This document shows, piece after piece, positions 7,662 to 15,971 of a stretch of 64,000 nucleotides of DNA. The DNA comes from Desulfovibrio sp. (GTDB taxonomy: Bacteria; Desulfobacterota; Desulfovibrionia; Desulfovibrionales; Desulfovibrionaceae): positions 89,747 to 153,746 of the forward strand of contig JAITHT010000081.1 of NCBI GenBank assembly GCA_031279825.1. Direction: 5' to 3'. A model generated the notes under the pieces. The model worked only from the letters and a program-made list of their open reading frames with translations. It ran no database searches and was not told where the DNA came from. The stretch's first letter is position 1; each line of letters opens with the position of its first letter. The position numbers and the translations under genes were made by a program.

Positions 7662-9335
7662 ATGGATATAGGGTCGTATAGCTTTGAGGAGTTCAAGCAA
7701 AAAGCGGCGGATTTTCACGGCTATCCCGCCCCCGGACTGCTTGTCGGCGGGTATATGGTGGCTAAGGCCAAAGCCGCTCTGCCTGAAGACACCCTCTTTG
7801 AAGCCATTGTGGAAACCAAGAAATGTCTTCCTGACGCGGTGCAACTCCTTACCCTCTGCAGCATCGGCAATAACCGGATACACCTCATCAATCTGGGCAA
7901 GTACGCCGTTTCTTTGTTTGACAAGCACAGCGGCGAAGGATACCGGGCGTATATCGCCCCTGAAACCCTCGCCGCCTATCCGGAAATAGCGGGCTGGTTT
8001 CTGAAGCGCAAAGCCAAGAAAGATCAGGACTCCGATCTGTTGTTGCGGGAAATTGAAAACGCCGGCGACAGCATCTGTTCCCTGCTCCCTATCCGCGTGC
8101 ATCCCCGTTTTCTGACTCATGCCCATATGGGTTCCGTCTCCCTTTGTCCCCGTTGCGGCGAGGCCTTTCCCATGGATGACGGCCCTCTGTGCCGAGGTTG
8201 CCAGGGGGAGGCCCCCTACACCTCTTTGCGGGATGTTCCCTCTCCGTCCTTTGCTCTTCCGCGCATCGTGCCGGTGCAGGAGGCTGTGGGAGAAACGGTA
8301 CTCCACGACATGACCGAAGTCGTGCCCGGGAAATCCAAGGGAGCGGCTTTTTCCGCAGGTCAGGTCATCAGCGCCGGAGATGTCTGTCGTTTGCAGCATA
8401 TGGGCCGTTTTTCCGTGGCAGTGAAGAATGATGAGGAGCAAAACGCTGTTTTCATACATGAAAACGATGGGATCGCGCATATTGCCGAACGCATGGCCGG
8501 AGAGAACGTTCGCTTCACCCTTCCCCCCCGTGAAGGCAAAATTGATTTTCGGGCCGCGGTTGACGGGCTTTTTACCGTTGACCGGGCCAGATTGACCGCT
8601 TTTAACATGTTGCCTGACGTCATGGTCGCCTCCAGGCAGGATGGCCTTTTGGCGGAAAGTGGTTCGGCGCTTGCCGGGACAAGGATCATTCCACTCTACA
8701 TCAGCAGGGAGCATTTTGCCCAGGCCCTTGCGATTCTGGATAAGCCCCTGTTTTCCGTCATGCCGTTGCGCAAGGCCAAAGTGGGTATTCTGGTCACGGG
8801 TACCGAGGTCTTCCAGGGGCTTATTCAGGATGGTTTCATTCCCGTTATCTCCGCCAAGGTTGAACAACTGCACTGTTCCGTCGTCAAAACCGCCGTCGCG
8901 CCGGACGATACCGTCGCTATCCGGAAGCATATCGAGGAAATACGCGCCGCAGGCGCGGACCTTCTGGTGATTACCGGAGGATTGTCCGTCGATCCAGAGG
9001 ATATAACCCGGGCAACGCTCATGGAAGCGGGCTTGAGCCATATGCTGTACGGCGCTCCCGTTTTGCCCGGCGCCATGAGCCTGACGGGTTTTCTTCCTTC
9101 TCCGGAGCATCAGGGCGTATCCCGCCTGTCCGGAGAGCTGCCTCCGGGGGCCATGCAGGTTATCGGCGTGCCGGCTTGCGCCCTTTATCATAAAACGACT
9201 TTATTTGACGCGCTGCTGCCGCGCCTTCTGGCCGGAAGGGAAATCTGCAGGGCGGAACTCGCCTCTTTGGGAGAAGGCGGTTTTTGCATGAACTGCAAGG
9301 TATGCACCTGGCCGAAGTGCTTTTTTATAAAGTGA
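7662..9335 (+). CDS. FmdE-type domain fused to molybdopterin-binding (MoCF/MoeA-like) domain
   Basis: A 557-residue fusion. Residues 1 to about 150 resemble the FmdE domain (FHGYPAPGLLVGGYMVAKAK, then a Cys-containing CSIGNN segment). A zinc ribbon follows with Cys162, Cys165, Cys177 and Cys180. The C-terminal half from about 365 is a MoCF_biosynth/MoeA-like fold (VGILVTGTEVFQGLIQDGF and VITGGLSVDPEDITRA). It ends in a cysteine cluster, CMNCKVCTWPKC. Relatives in Desulfovibrio are often labelled trehalose-binding protein, which I consider a misannotation. A role in inserting or sulfurating Mo cofactor for the nap enzyme downstream is inference from fold and location. Confidence 0.82.
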   Translation: MDIGSYSFEEFKQKAADFHGYPAPGLLVGGYMVAKAKAALPEDTLFEAIVETKKCLPDAVQLLTLCSIGNNRIHLINLGKYAVSLFDKHSGEGYRAYIAPETLAAYPEIAGWFLKRKAKKDQDSDLLLREIENAGDSICSLLPIRVHPRFLTHAHMGSVSLCPRCGEAFPMDDGPLCRGCQGEAPYTSLRDVPSPSFALPRIVPVQEAVGETVLHDMTEVVPGKSKGAAFSAGQVISAGDVCRLQHMGRFSVAVKNDEEQNAVFIHENDGIAHIAERMAGENVRFTLPPREGKIDFRAAVDGLFTVDRARLTAFNMLPDVMVASRQDGLLAESGSALAGTRIIPLYISREHFAQALAILDKPLFSVMPLRKAKVGILVTGTEVFQGLIQDGFIPVISAKVEQLHCSVVKTAVAPDDTVAIRKHIEEIRAAGADLLVITGGLSVDPEDITRATLMEAGLSHMLYGAPVLPGAMSLTGFLPSPEHQGVSRLSGELPPGAMQVIGVPACALYHKTTLFDALLPRLLAGREICRAELASLGEGGFCMNCKVCTWPKCFFIK

Positions 9336-9344
9336 AGGATTTCC

Positions 9345-9395
9345 ATGTCGTTCGCCGCAACTCCTTATGACGTTTTCACTCCGGGTCGCCCATGA
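9345..9395 (+). CDS. Possible 16-codon leader peptide coupled to napC
   Basis: A tiny frame, MSFAATPYDVFTPGRP, has an AAGGA ribosome site 6 bases before its ATG. Its TGA overlaps the napC start as ATGA (9392-9395). It fills most of the gap between the FmdE-MoCF gene and napC. It could be a coupling or regulatory leader peptide or a chance frame. No homologue is recognised. Confidence 0.4.
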   Translation: MSFAATPYDVFTPGRP

Positions 9396-10033
9396 AGAAA
9401 ATCAACAGAACCTGCGTCTTTATTTCAGGCATGACGGCGATCGCGGTCTGTTTTCTCGCCGCCTATGGTCTGCGCGCCACTTCATCCACGGCGTTCTGCC
9501 TGTCGTGCCATGAGATGCGGATGTATCAGCAGGAACAGACAGTATCTTCCCACGCCAAAGATAAAGACGGCGGAGACATCGCGTGCGCCCGGTGCCACAT
9601 CCCGCAGGACGCGGGTCTGCGATATTTTGCTGTAAAAATATATTCCGGCGTTAAGGATGTGGCCGTGCATTTTTGGGAACAGCCCCAACAACTGAATCGT
9701 GTCCGGGCCCAGCAGACGGCCCGCCGTTTCATGGATGACGCCAACTGCCTGGCATGCCATGCGGACCTTTATAAAAACGCCAAAGGCGAGGGCTCTGTTT
9801 CCGCCATCGGCAAGCTCGCGCATGACGCCTATCTCGGTAGAAACGGTCAGGGCAAGCGTTTCTGTTCCGGCTGCCATACCAACCTCGCGCACCTGCCGGT
9901 TTTTGATCGAGGCATGCAGATTAACGAGGCGTTTGCGTCCCGCCTTTCGCAGAACGCTGCCGGTCTTTTGCCCGATGCTGATCCGGGAAGCGCTACGGGA
10001 TCGGCGGTATTTAACGAGGAGGAAAAACGCTGA
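9392..10033 (+). CDS. napC: NapC/NirT-family tetraheme membrane cytochrome c
   Basis: A 213-residue protein with one N-terminal membrane anchor (about residues 8-26) and four CXXCH heme sites: Cys36-His40, Cys65-His69, Cys119-His123 and Cys158-His162. This is the NapC/NrfH quinol dehydrogenase pattern: electrons pass from menaquinol in the membrane to the periplasmic reductase. It heads napCMADGH and overlaps napM by one base (TGATG), so the two are translationally coupled. Confidence 0.92.
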   Translation: MKKINRTCVFISGMTAIAVCFLAAYGLRATSSTAFCLSCHEMRMYQQEQTVSSHAKDKDGGDIACARCHIPQDAGLRYFAVKIYSGVKDVAVHFWEQPQQLNRVRAQQTARRFMDDANCLACHADLYKNAKGEGSVSAIGKLAHDAYLGRNGQGKRFCSGCHTNLAHLPVFDRGMQINEAFASRLSQNAAGLLPDADPGSATGSAVFNEEEKR

Positions 10034-10491
10034 TGGCTTCCGTCAAGAAAACCTTGCTCATAGGGCTTTTTTTTGCCGCCGTCTGCGTGGGCGGATTTTT
10101 CGTCTACATTAACGCCGCCTTCCCCACCGTGCGTTGCGAAGCGGCAAAAGTAACGCATTTGAACGCGCCGGAAGACTTGTCCGATTGCGCGAGTTGCCAT
10201 GCGAAAACCACCCCCAGGGATGCCCAGGATTGGAAAGAATCCAAACACGGTGTACTGCTGGTCAAATGTTTTGTCTGCCATGGGCAGCCCGACGGTAAAG
10301 GCGCGATTCCGTTTAATGCCAAACCTGAATACAAGACCGTCTGCGGCGCCTGCCATGAACCGGCGATGAACCGCATGGCGGCGAAATACGGCGAGGTGGG
10401 GGACTGCCACACATGCCACCCCAGGCATCAAAACCCCATACACAGAAATGCCTTTGAAGCGAAAACGGTGACGGATAAAACTTCTTTTTAG
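10033..10491 (+). CDS. napM: Tetraheme periplasmic cytochrome c NapM
   Basis: A 152-residue protein with an N-terminal hydrophobic segment (residues 6-29, signal peptide or anchor) and four CXXCH sites: Cys52, Cys79, Cys104 and Cys125 with their following CH. NapM is the tetraheme cytochrome found in nap operons of Desulfovibrio and some epsilonproteobacteria, where NapB is absent. It is taken to carry electrons between NapC and NapA. Position between napC and napA and the heme count support the name. No NapB-like diheme gene is present in the cluster. Confidence 0.9.
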   Translation: MASVKKTLLIGLFFAAVCVGGFFVYINAAFPTVRCEAAKVTHLNAPEDLSDCASCHAKTTPRDAQDWKESKHGVLLVKCFVCHGQPDGKGAIPFNAKPEYKTVCGACHEPAMNRMAAKYGEVGDCHTCHPRHQNPIHRNAFEAKTVTDKTSF

Positions 10492-10522
10492 AACATGGAG
10501 AAAAATCATCAAGGAGTCAGGT

Positions 10523-12778
10523 ATGACCATTCTCAGACGGGATTTTCTCAAAGGGACGGCGGCGGCCATAGCCCTTTCCGTACTTGCGGGGCCTGTCAGG
10601 GCCGCGCAGAGCGGCGGAGGGGAGGAAAAATGGATTAAAGGCGTGTGCCGTTACTGCGGCACCGGGTGCGGCGTCCTGGTGGGCGTGAAGGGCGGCAAGG
10701 CTGTATCCATCAAAGGAGACCCCCGCAATCACAACCAGGGACTGCTTTGTCTTAAGGGCGCCATGCTCATCCCGGTTATCTATTCAGAAGATCGCATTCT
10801 CAAGCCTATGATCCGCAAGGGCGGCAAAAACGACCAACTCACTGAAGTCAGTTGGGAAGAAGCCTTGGATTTCGCGGCGAATCCTTTCAAGAAAGCGCTG
10901 GCCGAAGCAGGCCCCGCATCCATTGCCTATTACGGTTCAGGTCAGGCCCTCACGGAAGAATCCTATGTGGCCAATAAGATGTGGAAGGCGGGTTTCAAAT
11001 CCAACAACGTGGACGGCAACCCCCGTCTGTGCATGGCCTCCGCCGTGGCCGGCTACATTACCACTTTCGGTAAAGATGAGCCCATGGGCACGTACAATGA
11101 CATTGACGCGGCTTCTTGCTTCTTCATCATCGGCTCCAATACCTCTGAAGCGCACCCGGTGCTTTTTCAGCGTATCGCCAAGCGCAAGGAGACCTCTCCG
11201 GACGTCAAGATCATCGTGGCGGATCCTCGCCGCACCAATACCTCGCGCATTGCGGATGTGCATGTTTCCTTCAAGCCCGGCACGGACCTCGCCCTTATGA
11301 ACGGCATGGCCCATGTGATTATTCGTGAAGAACTGGACGATGCCCGTTTTCACGGCAAATATTGTAATTTTGTGAAAGGCAATGACCCCGTAAACTTTGA
11401 AGAGTATAAAAAGTTTCTTGACGACTACACCCCTGAAAAGGTGGAGAGCATCACCGACGTTCCCGCGGCCACCATCGTGAAAATCGCCCGAATGTTCGCG
11501 GAATCAAAGGGCACCGTCTCCCTGTGGTGCATGGGCATCAACCAGCGCGTCAGAGGGGTGTGGGCCAATAACCTCATTCACAACCTGCATCTGCTCACCG
11601 GGCACATTTGCCGTCCCGGGGCCACCCCCCTTTCCCTCACCGGTCAGCCCAACGCCTGCGGCGGCGTACGCGACGTCGGCGCCCTGGCTCATTTGCTGCC
11701 CAACGGACGCATGGTGGAGAATGAAGCCCACAGAAAAGAAATGGAAGCGCTGTGGAATCTCCCTCCCGGCACTATCGCTCCCAAGATGGGCCGCCACACC
11801 ATAGCGCTTTTTGAGGGCATGACCGCAGGGGACGTGAAAGCCGTGTTCATCCACTGCACCAACCCCGCCCATACGCTACCCAACCTCAACAAACTCACCA
11901 AAGGCCTGCAAACAGCCTTTGTGGTCCAAACTGAATGTTTTAAAACGGCCGAAACCCTGAAATACGCCGACGTGGTTCTGCCTGCGGCTTTCTGGTGCGA
12001 GACCGACGGCGTTTACGGCTGTACCGAACGGCGCTACTCGCTCACGGAACAGGCGATCAAACCTCTGGGAGAGTCCCGCCCGGCCCTGGAAATCCTTATG
12101 GATTTCGGCAAGCGAGTGGGGGTTGATCCCAAACTCATCCCCTATCAAAACGCTTCCGACGTCTGGGAAGAGTGGCGCCTGCTCAGCGCCAAGTCCGTAT
12201 ACAACTTTGCGGGCATCACCAGAGCGCGTCTGAAAAAGGAATCCGGCGTCAAGTGGCCGTGCCCCACGGAAAATCACCCCGGCACCTATCTGCGTTATGT
12301 GCGGGATGACGATCCTATGGTGCCCAAAGATCATCCCAACAAAGTCTTTTTCTACGGCAAACCCGACGGCAAGGCGGTCATCTTCCTGCGTCCCTACGAT
12401 CCGCCCTTTGAACCGGCCGATGCCGAATATCCCTTTGTACTCACCACAGGCAGAGTCATCGACCACTGGCACACCGCCACCATGACCGGCACCGTACCGG
12501 AATTGCGCAAAGCCTACCCCGGCGCGTATGTGGAAATTAATCCGGAAGACGCTAAAAAACTGTCCATTGTCAACGGCGATCCGGTGGTCCTGGAGACGCG
12601 GCGCGACAAGCTGACTTTCCCGGCCAGAATTACGGATACCTGTATGCCGGGTCTTGTGTTTACCCCCTTCTTTGATCCCAAGCTCATGGTGAACAAGCTC
12701 TTCCATGATGCCGCCGATCCTATTTCCAAAGAGCCTGAGTACAAGATATGCGCCACCAAGGTATATAAGGTGTCATAA
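10523..12778 (+). CDS. napA: Periplasmic nitrate reductase, catalytic Mo-bisMGD subunit
   Basis: A 751-residue enzyme reducing nitrate to nitrite. A twin-arginine signal (RRDFLKG, residues 5-11) targets it folded to the periplasm. Cys42, Cys45, Cys49 and Cys76 bind the single [4Fe-4S] cluster, and Cys170 in NPRLCMAS is the molybdenum ligand. Long stretches match, from memory, the monomeric NapA of D. desulfuricans ATCC 27774 (GSNTSEAHPVLF, CMGINQRVRGVWANNLIHNL, SLTGQPNACGGVRDVGAL, VIDHWHTATMTGTVPEL). A formate dehydrogenase is excluded because the Mo ligand is Cys in the NapA context and the neighbours are napC, M, D, G and H. A terminator-like hairpin follows at 12802-12833. Confidence 0.95.
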   Translation: MTILRRDFLKGTAAAIALSVLAGPVRAAQSGGGEEKWIKGVCRYCGTGCGVLVGVKGGKAVSIKGDPRNHNQGLLCLKGAMLIPVIYSEDRILKPMIRKGGKNDQLTEVSWEEALDFAANPFKKALAEAGPASIAYYGSGQALTEESYVANKMWKAGFKSNNVDGNPRLCMASAVAGYITTFGKDEPMGTYNDIDAASCFFIIGSNTSEAHPVLFQRIAKRKETSPDVKIIVADPRRTNTSRIADVHVSFKPGTDLALMNGMAHVIIREELDDARFHGKYCNFVKGNDPVNFEEYKKFLDDYTPEKVESITDVPAATIVKIARMFAESKGTVSLWCMGINQRVRGVWANNLIHNLHLLTGHICRPGATPLSLTGQPNACGGVRDVGALAHLLPNGRMVENEAHRKEMEALWNLPPGTIAPKMGRHTIALFEGMTAGDVKAVFIHCTNPAHTLPNLNKLTKGLQTAFVVQTECFKTAETLKYADVVLPAAFWCETDGVYGCTERRYSLTEQAIKPLGESRPALEILMDFGKRVGVDPKLIPYQNASDVWEEWRLLSAKSVYNFAGITRARLKKESGVKWPCPTENHPGTYLRYVRDDDPMVPKDHPNKVFFYGKPDGKAVIFLRPYDPPFEPADAEYPFVLTTGRVIDHWHTATMTGTVPELRKAYPGAYVEINPEDAKKLSIVNGDPVVLETRRDKLTFPARITDTCMPGLVFTPFFDPKLMVNKLFHDAADPISKEPEYKICATKVYKVS

Positions 12779-12801
12779 AATCCCTTGGACCATAAACCGA
12801 A

Positions 12802-12833
12802 CAAGGGGAGGCTCCCGCCTCCCCTTGATTTTT
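12802..12833 (+). terminator. Terminator-like hairpin inside the nap operon, between napA and napD
   Basis: An 11-bp perfect stem pairs CAAGGGGAGGC (12802-12812) with GCCTCCCCTTG (12817-12827) around TCCC, followed by ATTTTTC. It is a good rho-independent terminator but lies mid-operon. Partial read-through would give more napCMA than napDGH message. Confidence 0.75.
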
Positions 12834-12849
12834 CGTCAGGAATTCTCTT

Positions 12850-13134
12850 ATGGCTATACTCGGATTTCTCACCCATGTTCTTGCCGGGCAGGCGCGAGTT
12901 GTGGAAGATACCTTGAAAGGCATGCCGGAATTCACTACCTACGGTATTCATAAGGACAGCTATCTGGTCGTGGTGGCTGAAGCTCCCTCGGAACAGTTGG
13001 AAGGTCTGCTGGACCGTGTCCGGGGTGTGCAAGGGGTGCTTGCGGTGTATGTCACCTCATTGACCCGCGAAGATGAGGACTTGGAAAAAACGGTCCCCGC
13101 GCATACACAGCCGGTTCGCAATAAAACGTCCTGA
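12850..13134 (+). CDS. napD: NapD, NapA-specific Tat chaperone
   Basis: A 94-residue cytoplasmic protein (MAILGFLTHVLAGQARVVEDTL, then YLVVVAEAPSEQLEGLLDRV and GVLAVYVTSL), matching the ferredoxin-like NapD fold. NapD binds the NapA twin-arginine signal and holds export until the cofactor is inserted. It follows napA after the intra-operon hairpin. The charged C-terminal tail (about residues 75-94) is longer than the core fold needs. Confidence 0.88.
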   Translation: MAILGFLTHVLAGQARVVEDTLKGMPEFTTYGIHKDSYLVVVAEAPSEQLEGLLDRVRGVQGVLAVYVTSLTREDEDLEKTVPAHTQPVRNKTS

Positions 13135-13144
13135 GGGCTTCGCC

Positions 13145-13627
13145 GTGCCCCTACCGTTTTCTTTTCTGCGTCCTCCCGGCGCGGCTCCAGAAAAAGAATT
13201 GCGAGCAAGGTGCGTTTCCTGCGGGCAGTGTGTTGCCGTATGCGCTTTTCGCTGCCTGGAGATGACGCCGGACTCTCTCTTGAGTCCGGACACTCCCAAG
13301 ATTTTTCATCGTCGGAGCCCCTGTTTTCTCTGTATGAAGTGCTCGGATATCTGCCCTACCGGCGCTTTACGCCCTGTGCCCGCGGAAAAAGCCGGCATGG
13401 GCATGGCCTACCTGGATATCAAACGCTGTGTGGATTACCAGGAAGAAAATCATATTATGTGCTGGACCTGCTATGAACGCTGCCCTCTGCGGGGGACGGC
13501 CATAGTCCTGCAAAACGGCTACCGACCTGCGGTAACGGATAAATGCGTTGGCTGCGGGGTCTGCGAATATGTCTGTCCGGTAAAGGCTGTTACCGTGCTG
13601 CCCGCTTGGCGCCGGGGGGAGAAATGA
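13145..13627 (+). CDS. napG: NapG-like ferredoxin with four [4Fe-4S] clusters
   Basis: A 160-residue polyferredoxin. The GTG at 13145 is chosen because it starts just after napD ends; an ATG at 13073 would overlap napD. Cys motifs in order are CVSCGQC..C, CFLCMKC..CP, CWTCYERCP and CVGCGVC..CP, sixteen ligands for four clusters. NapG works with NapH in electron supply to NapA. The family usually carries a Tat signal, and the LRPPGA segment here matches the start of the mature family domain, but the Tat signal is missing from this copy. Its stop overlaps the napH start (ATGA). Confidence 0.85.
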   Translation: MPLPFSFLRPPGAAPEKELRARCVSCGQCVAVCAFRCLEMTPDSLLSPDTPKIFHRRSPCFLCMKCSDICPTGALRPVPAEKAGMGMAYLDIKRCVDYQEENHIMCWTCYERCPLRGTAIVLQNGYRPAVTDKCVGCGVCEYVCPVKAVTVLPAWRRGEK

Positions 13628-14481
13628 AAACGACCGTTCTTTTCCAGCGCAGATGCTGCCAGATCGGCACGGCACTGGCCTTCATCGCCATCCCTTTTCT
13701 GAATCTGCGGAATATCACGGTGCTTTTCGGCAATTTTCTTTCTTTCAACATGGCCGGTCTTCCTCTGGCCGATCCCCTTGCTGTGTTGCAGACGCTTGCC
13801 GCAGGTTTTCCCGCTTTCGTCTCGCTCGCCGGCGCTGGGGCATCACTCCTTATCTCCCTTGTTTTGGGCAGAATCTTTTGCTCTTGGATATGCCCCTATG
13901 GTTTTTTTTCAGAGATTCTCCATACTCTCGGGAAAAACCGCCGGAGAAAAGGCGCTGCTTTGCCTGACCCTGTTTCCAGCTCTCAAGCCGGGCGGCTGAA
14001 GAACTCCGCCGCGCATGCTTCCGCCTGCCGCTTTTTTGTGGCCTCAACAGGCATGCTGGCAGTGCTGTTTTTTTTGCCGGGGCCGTTTTTAAACCAGCTT
14101 TCCATGCCCGGCTGGTATTCTAGGGCCCTACAGCAGGGAATTTTTTCCGGAGTCTTGCTTGTGGGCGCCTTGTGCCTGCCGTGTATGCTTTTTTTAGAGG
14201 CGGTGAGCGGCAAGCGCCTCTGGTGCCGTTGGCTTTGCCCGCAATCCGTGCTGATTGCCCTTGCGGCGAGTTTTCCCCGCGGCCTTAAGGTGCGCTTCAG
14301 TCCTAAAAAATGCTCATGCGGCGGGAATGATCGTCCTTGTCTTTCCGCGTGCTCCTTGGAGATAAATCCGCGTGCGGAAACAACTGTCCAACGGCTTGCA
14401 TGCACCAACTGCGGCGATTGCGTGGACGCCTGCCGAGGCCGGGGCAAGGCGCTGACGTTCTCCTTTCGAGCCGACCAATAA
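13624..14481 (+). CDS. napH: NapH membrane ferredoxin-type quinol dehydrogenase subunit
   Basis: A 285-residue membrane protein with about four hydrophobic helices and the two cytoplasmic CXXXCP motifs of NapH/NosR-type proteins (CSWICP at 86-91 and CRWLCP). Two ferredoxin-like clusters follow at the C-terminus (CSCGG..CLSAC and CTNCGDCVDAC). It overlaps napG by ATGA coupling. NapGH pass electrons from quinol to the periplasmic enzyme. It is the last nap gene and is convergent with mobA. Confidence 0.9.
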   Translation: MKTTVLFQRRCCQIGTALAFIAIPFLNLRNITVLFGNFLSFNMAGLPLADPLAVLQTLAAGFPAFVSLAGAGASLLISLVLGRIFCSWICPYGFFSEILHTLGKNRRRKGAALPDPVSSSQAGRLKNSAAHASACRFFVASTGMLAVLFFLPGPFLNQLSMPGWYSRALQQGIFSGVLLVGALCLPCMLFLEAVSGKRLWCRWLCPQSVLIALAASFPRGLKVRFSPKKCSCGGNDRPCLSACSLEINPRAETTVQRLACTNCGDCVDACRGRGKALTFSFRADQ

Positions 14482-14559
14482 TGTTCAAGGGATTTACGAT
14501 ATAATCAGGAGGCTTTTTCTTTACAGGGTATTGAACTCCTTTCTCAGCGCGTCACGTTA

Positions 14560-15213
14560 TTATGGGCGCGGTTCCGGGTGGGTTTCCAAAATCCGCATGG
14601 CCGCCTGTAAATCAGCGGGGTAATTGATGCTGAAAAAAGGAAGGGATTCCTCAAGGCCGTAAGGGATAAGGTATTGGGCGTTTTCCGGCACGATGCGGGA
14701 TATCGCGAGTTTGCGCTCCAACAGGCAGTGTTCAAAATAGCGCAGAGACAGGGGGGAGTATATAGCAACCAGGGATTCCTTCCGGCCGTTTTCCCTATTG
14801 GCAAAGGCGGTCAGCAAGGTGCCCTCCGGCCGTTGCCGCCATGCCTGGAGCAGAAGGGACACGGTCGCCGCATTCATAAAGGGCAGATCGCAGGCAAGCA
14901 CAAGGCAGGAGGCGCCGGTGCGGCGCAGAGCGCCGGCTACGGCGCCCGCTGGTCCCATGCCGGGCACATCGTCATGGAGATATTCGAAATCGGCGTGTGC
15001 GCGGCCGGCGATGATCACGCGCGGCAAAAATGTTTTCAGAAGGCGGGCCGCGCGGGTAACAAGGTCAGCCCCGCCGGGCCTGCCGAGAACAATACCGCCC
15101 TTATCCCGCCCCAGGCGCGAACTCATGCCTCCGGCGAGCACTATGCCTGTAACGGCAGTATCTACTATATCCACGCTTTCGGCCTTTTCTCCTCGTTTGC
15201 AGAGGCTGTGCAT
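14560..15213 (-). CDS. mobA: Molybdenum cofactor guanylyltransferase
   Basis: A 217-residue nucleotidyltransferase with the MobA signature LAGGMSSRLGRDKGG (about residues 26-40), a GMGPAGAVAGAL segment, and LACDLPFM with the metal-binding Asp. MobA links GMP to molybdopterin to make the MGD cofactor that NapA needs. The gene is convergent with napH. A start at GTG 15174 with GGAGAAAAGG before it is an alternative that would remove 13 residues. Confidence 0.9.
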   Translation of the reverse strand: MHSLCKRGEKAESVDIVDTAVTGIVLAGGMSSRLGRDKGGIVLGRPGGADLVTRAARLLKTFLPRVIIAGRAHADFEYLHDDVPGMGPAGAVAGALRRTGASCLVLACDLPFMNAATVSLLLQAWRQRPEGTLLTAFANRENGRKESLVAIYSPLSLRYFEHCLLERKLAISRIVPENAQYLIPYGLEESLPFFSINYPADLQAAMRILETHPEPRP

Positions 15214-15248
15214 CCGCCATCATATGTTTGCGGGAGCTTTCCGGCTCT

Positions 15249-15929
15249 CTACTTGGCCAGCATGACACGCAGGAGATCGGCGCAACCTTCGGCGCCGTGA
15301 CTCATGCTGTGCAGTTTCTCCACAAATTGCATAAGCTGGTAAATATCCTTAAAATCCATACTGGAACAGTATAATTTGGCGTTAAGTTCGTGCATCATGC
15401 CCGTAACTTTTTTGTGCTGCCGGCGCACAGCCCGGTAACGCTGCTTGACGTCATCCCGATCCACGCCCTCGTCATTAACCCAGGCGATGGTATCTTCAAT
15501 AGCCGGTTTCAGCATTTTCACGCAAGAAGACACCGCATCAAGAAAATACAGCAAATCCCGCTGAAAGACTTCCGGAACAACCACACTACGCATAGCCAGC
15601 CATTGCAGGCCGGCTTGTCCGGCATCAAGGATATCGTCTTGCTGGCGGGTATAATTGAAAAAAATGTGCTTTTCTACCGGCAGAACAAGGCTTCGCGGCA
15701 GATGGTTACGGATATATCGCTTGATGGTGTCGGCCTTTTCTTCCGCTTCGTTCACTTCCCGTTGCAGGTCGCTGCATTCTTTGTCGCCCTCGCTGCCGCC
15801 GGAGATATAGCATCCCATGGATTCCTCTATAAGCGCCATGCCTATAGCTATCTGCTCATAGTGCTCAAGCAGGCCGAGGAAAGGTGAACGCGGGGAAATA
15901 AGGCCGAAAAAGGGAATACGTAGCGCCAT
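15249..15929 (-). CDS. DUF47/PhoU-like phosphate transport accessory protein
   Basis: A 226-residue all-helical protein of the DUF47 (TIGR00153, Pit accessory) family: MALRIPFFGLISPRSPFLGLLEHYEQI, then QREVNEAEEKADTIKRYIRNHLP and a C-terminal EKLHSMSHGAEGCADLL. The ATG at 15929 is chosen because an AGGAGG ribosome site lies 8 bases before it; an upstream TTG would place that site inside the gene. Such proteins partner PiT transporters, which fits the pit gene 42 bases upstream. Confidence 0.88.
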   Translation of the reverse strand: MALRIPFFGLISPRSPFLGLLEHYEQIAIGMALIEESMGCYISGGSEGDKECSDLQREVNEAEEKADTIKRYIRNHLPRSLVLPVEKHIFFNYTRQQDDILDAGQAGLQWLAMRSVVVPEVFQRDLLYFLDAVSSCVKMLKPAIEDTIAWVNDEGVDRDDVKQRYRAVRRQHKKVTGMMHELNAKLYCSSMDFKDIYQLMQFVEKLHSMSHGAEGCADLLRVMLAK

Positions 15930-15971
15930 ACCACTAACCTCCTGCAAGACGGTATTGAAACATGAAATTGC

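Noticed and set aside
7614..9191. 525-codon minus-strand frame
   Set aside because: It is antisense to the FmdE-MoCF fusion, whose domains and cysteine motifs are clear; the shadow has no recognisable fold.
10523..12778. Identity as formate dehydrogenase alpha subunit
   Set aside because: Cys ligand context, near-complete match to monomeric NapA and the napC, M, D, G, H neighbours favour nitrate reductase; there is no in-frame UGA for selenocysteine at the Mo ligand.
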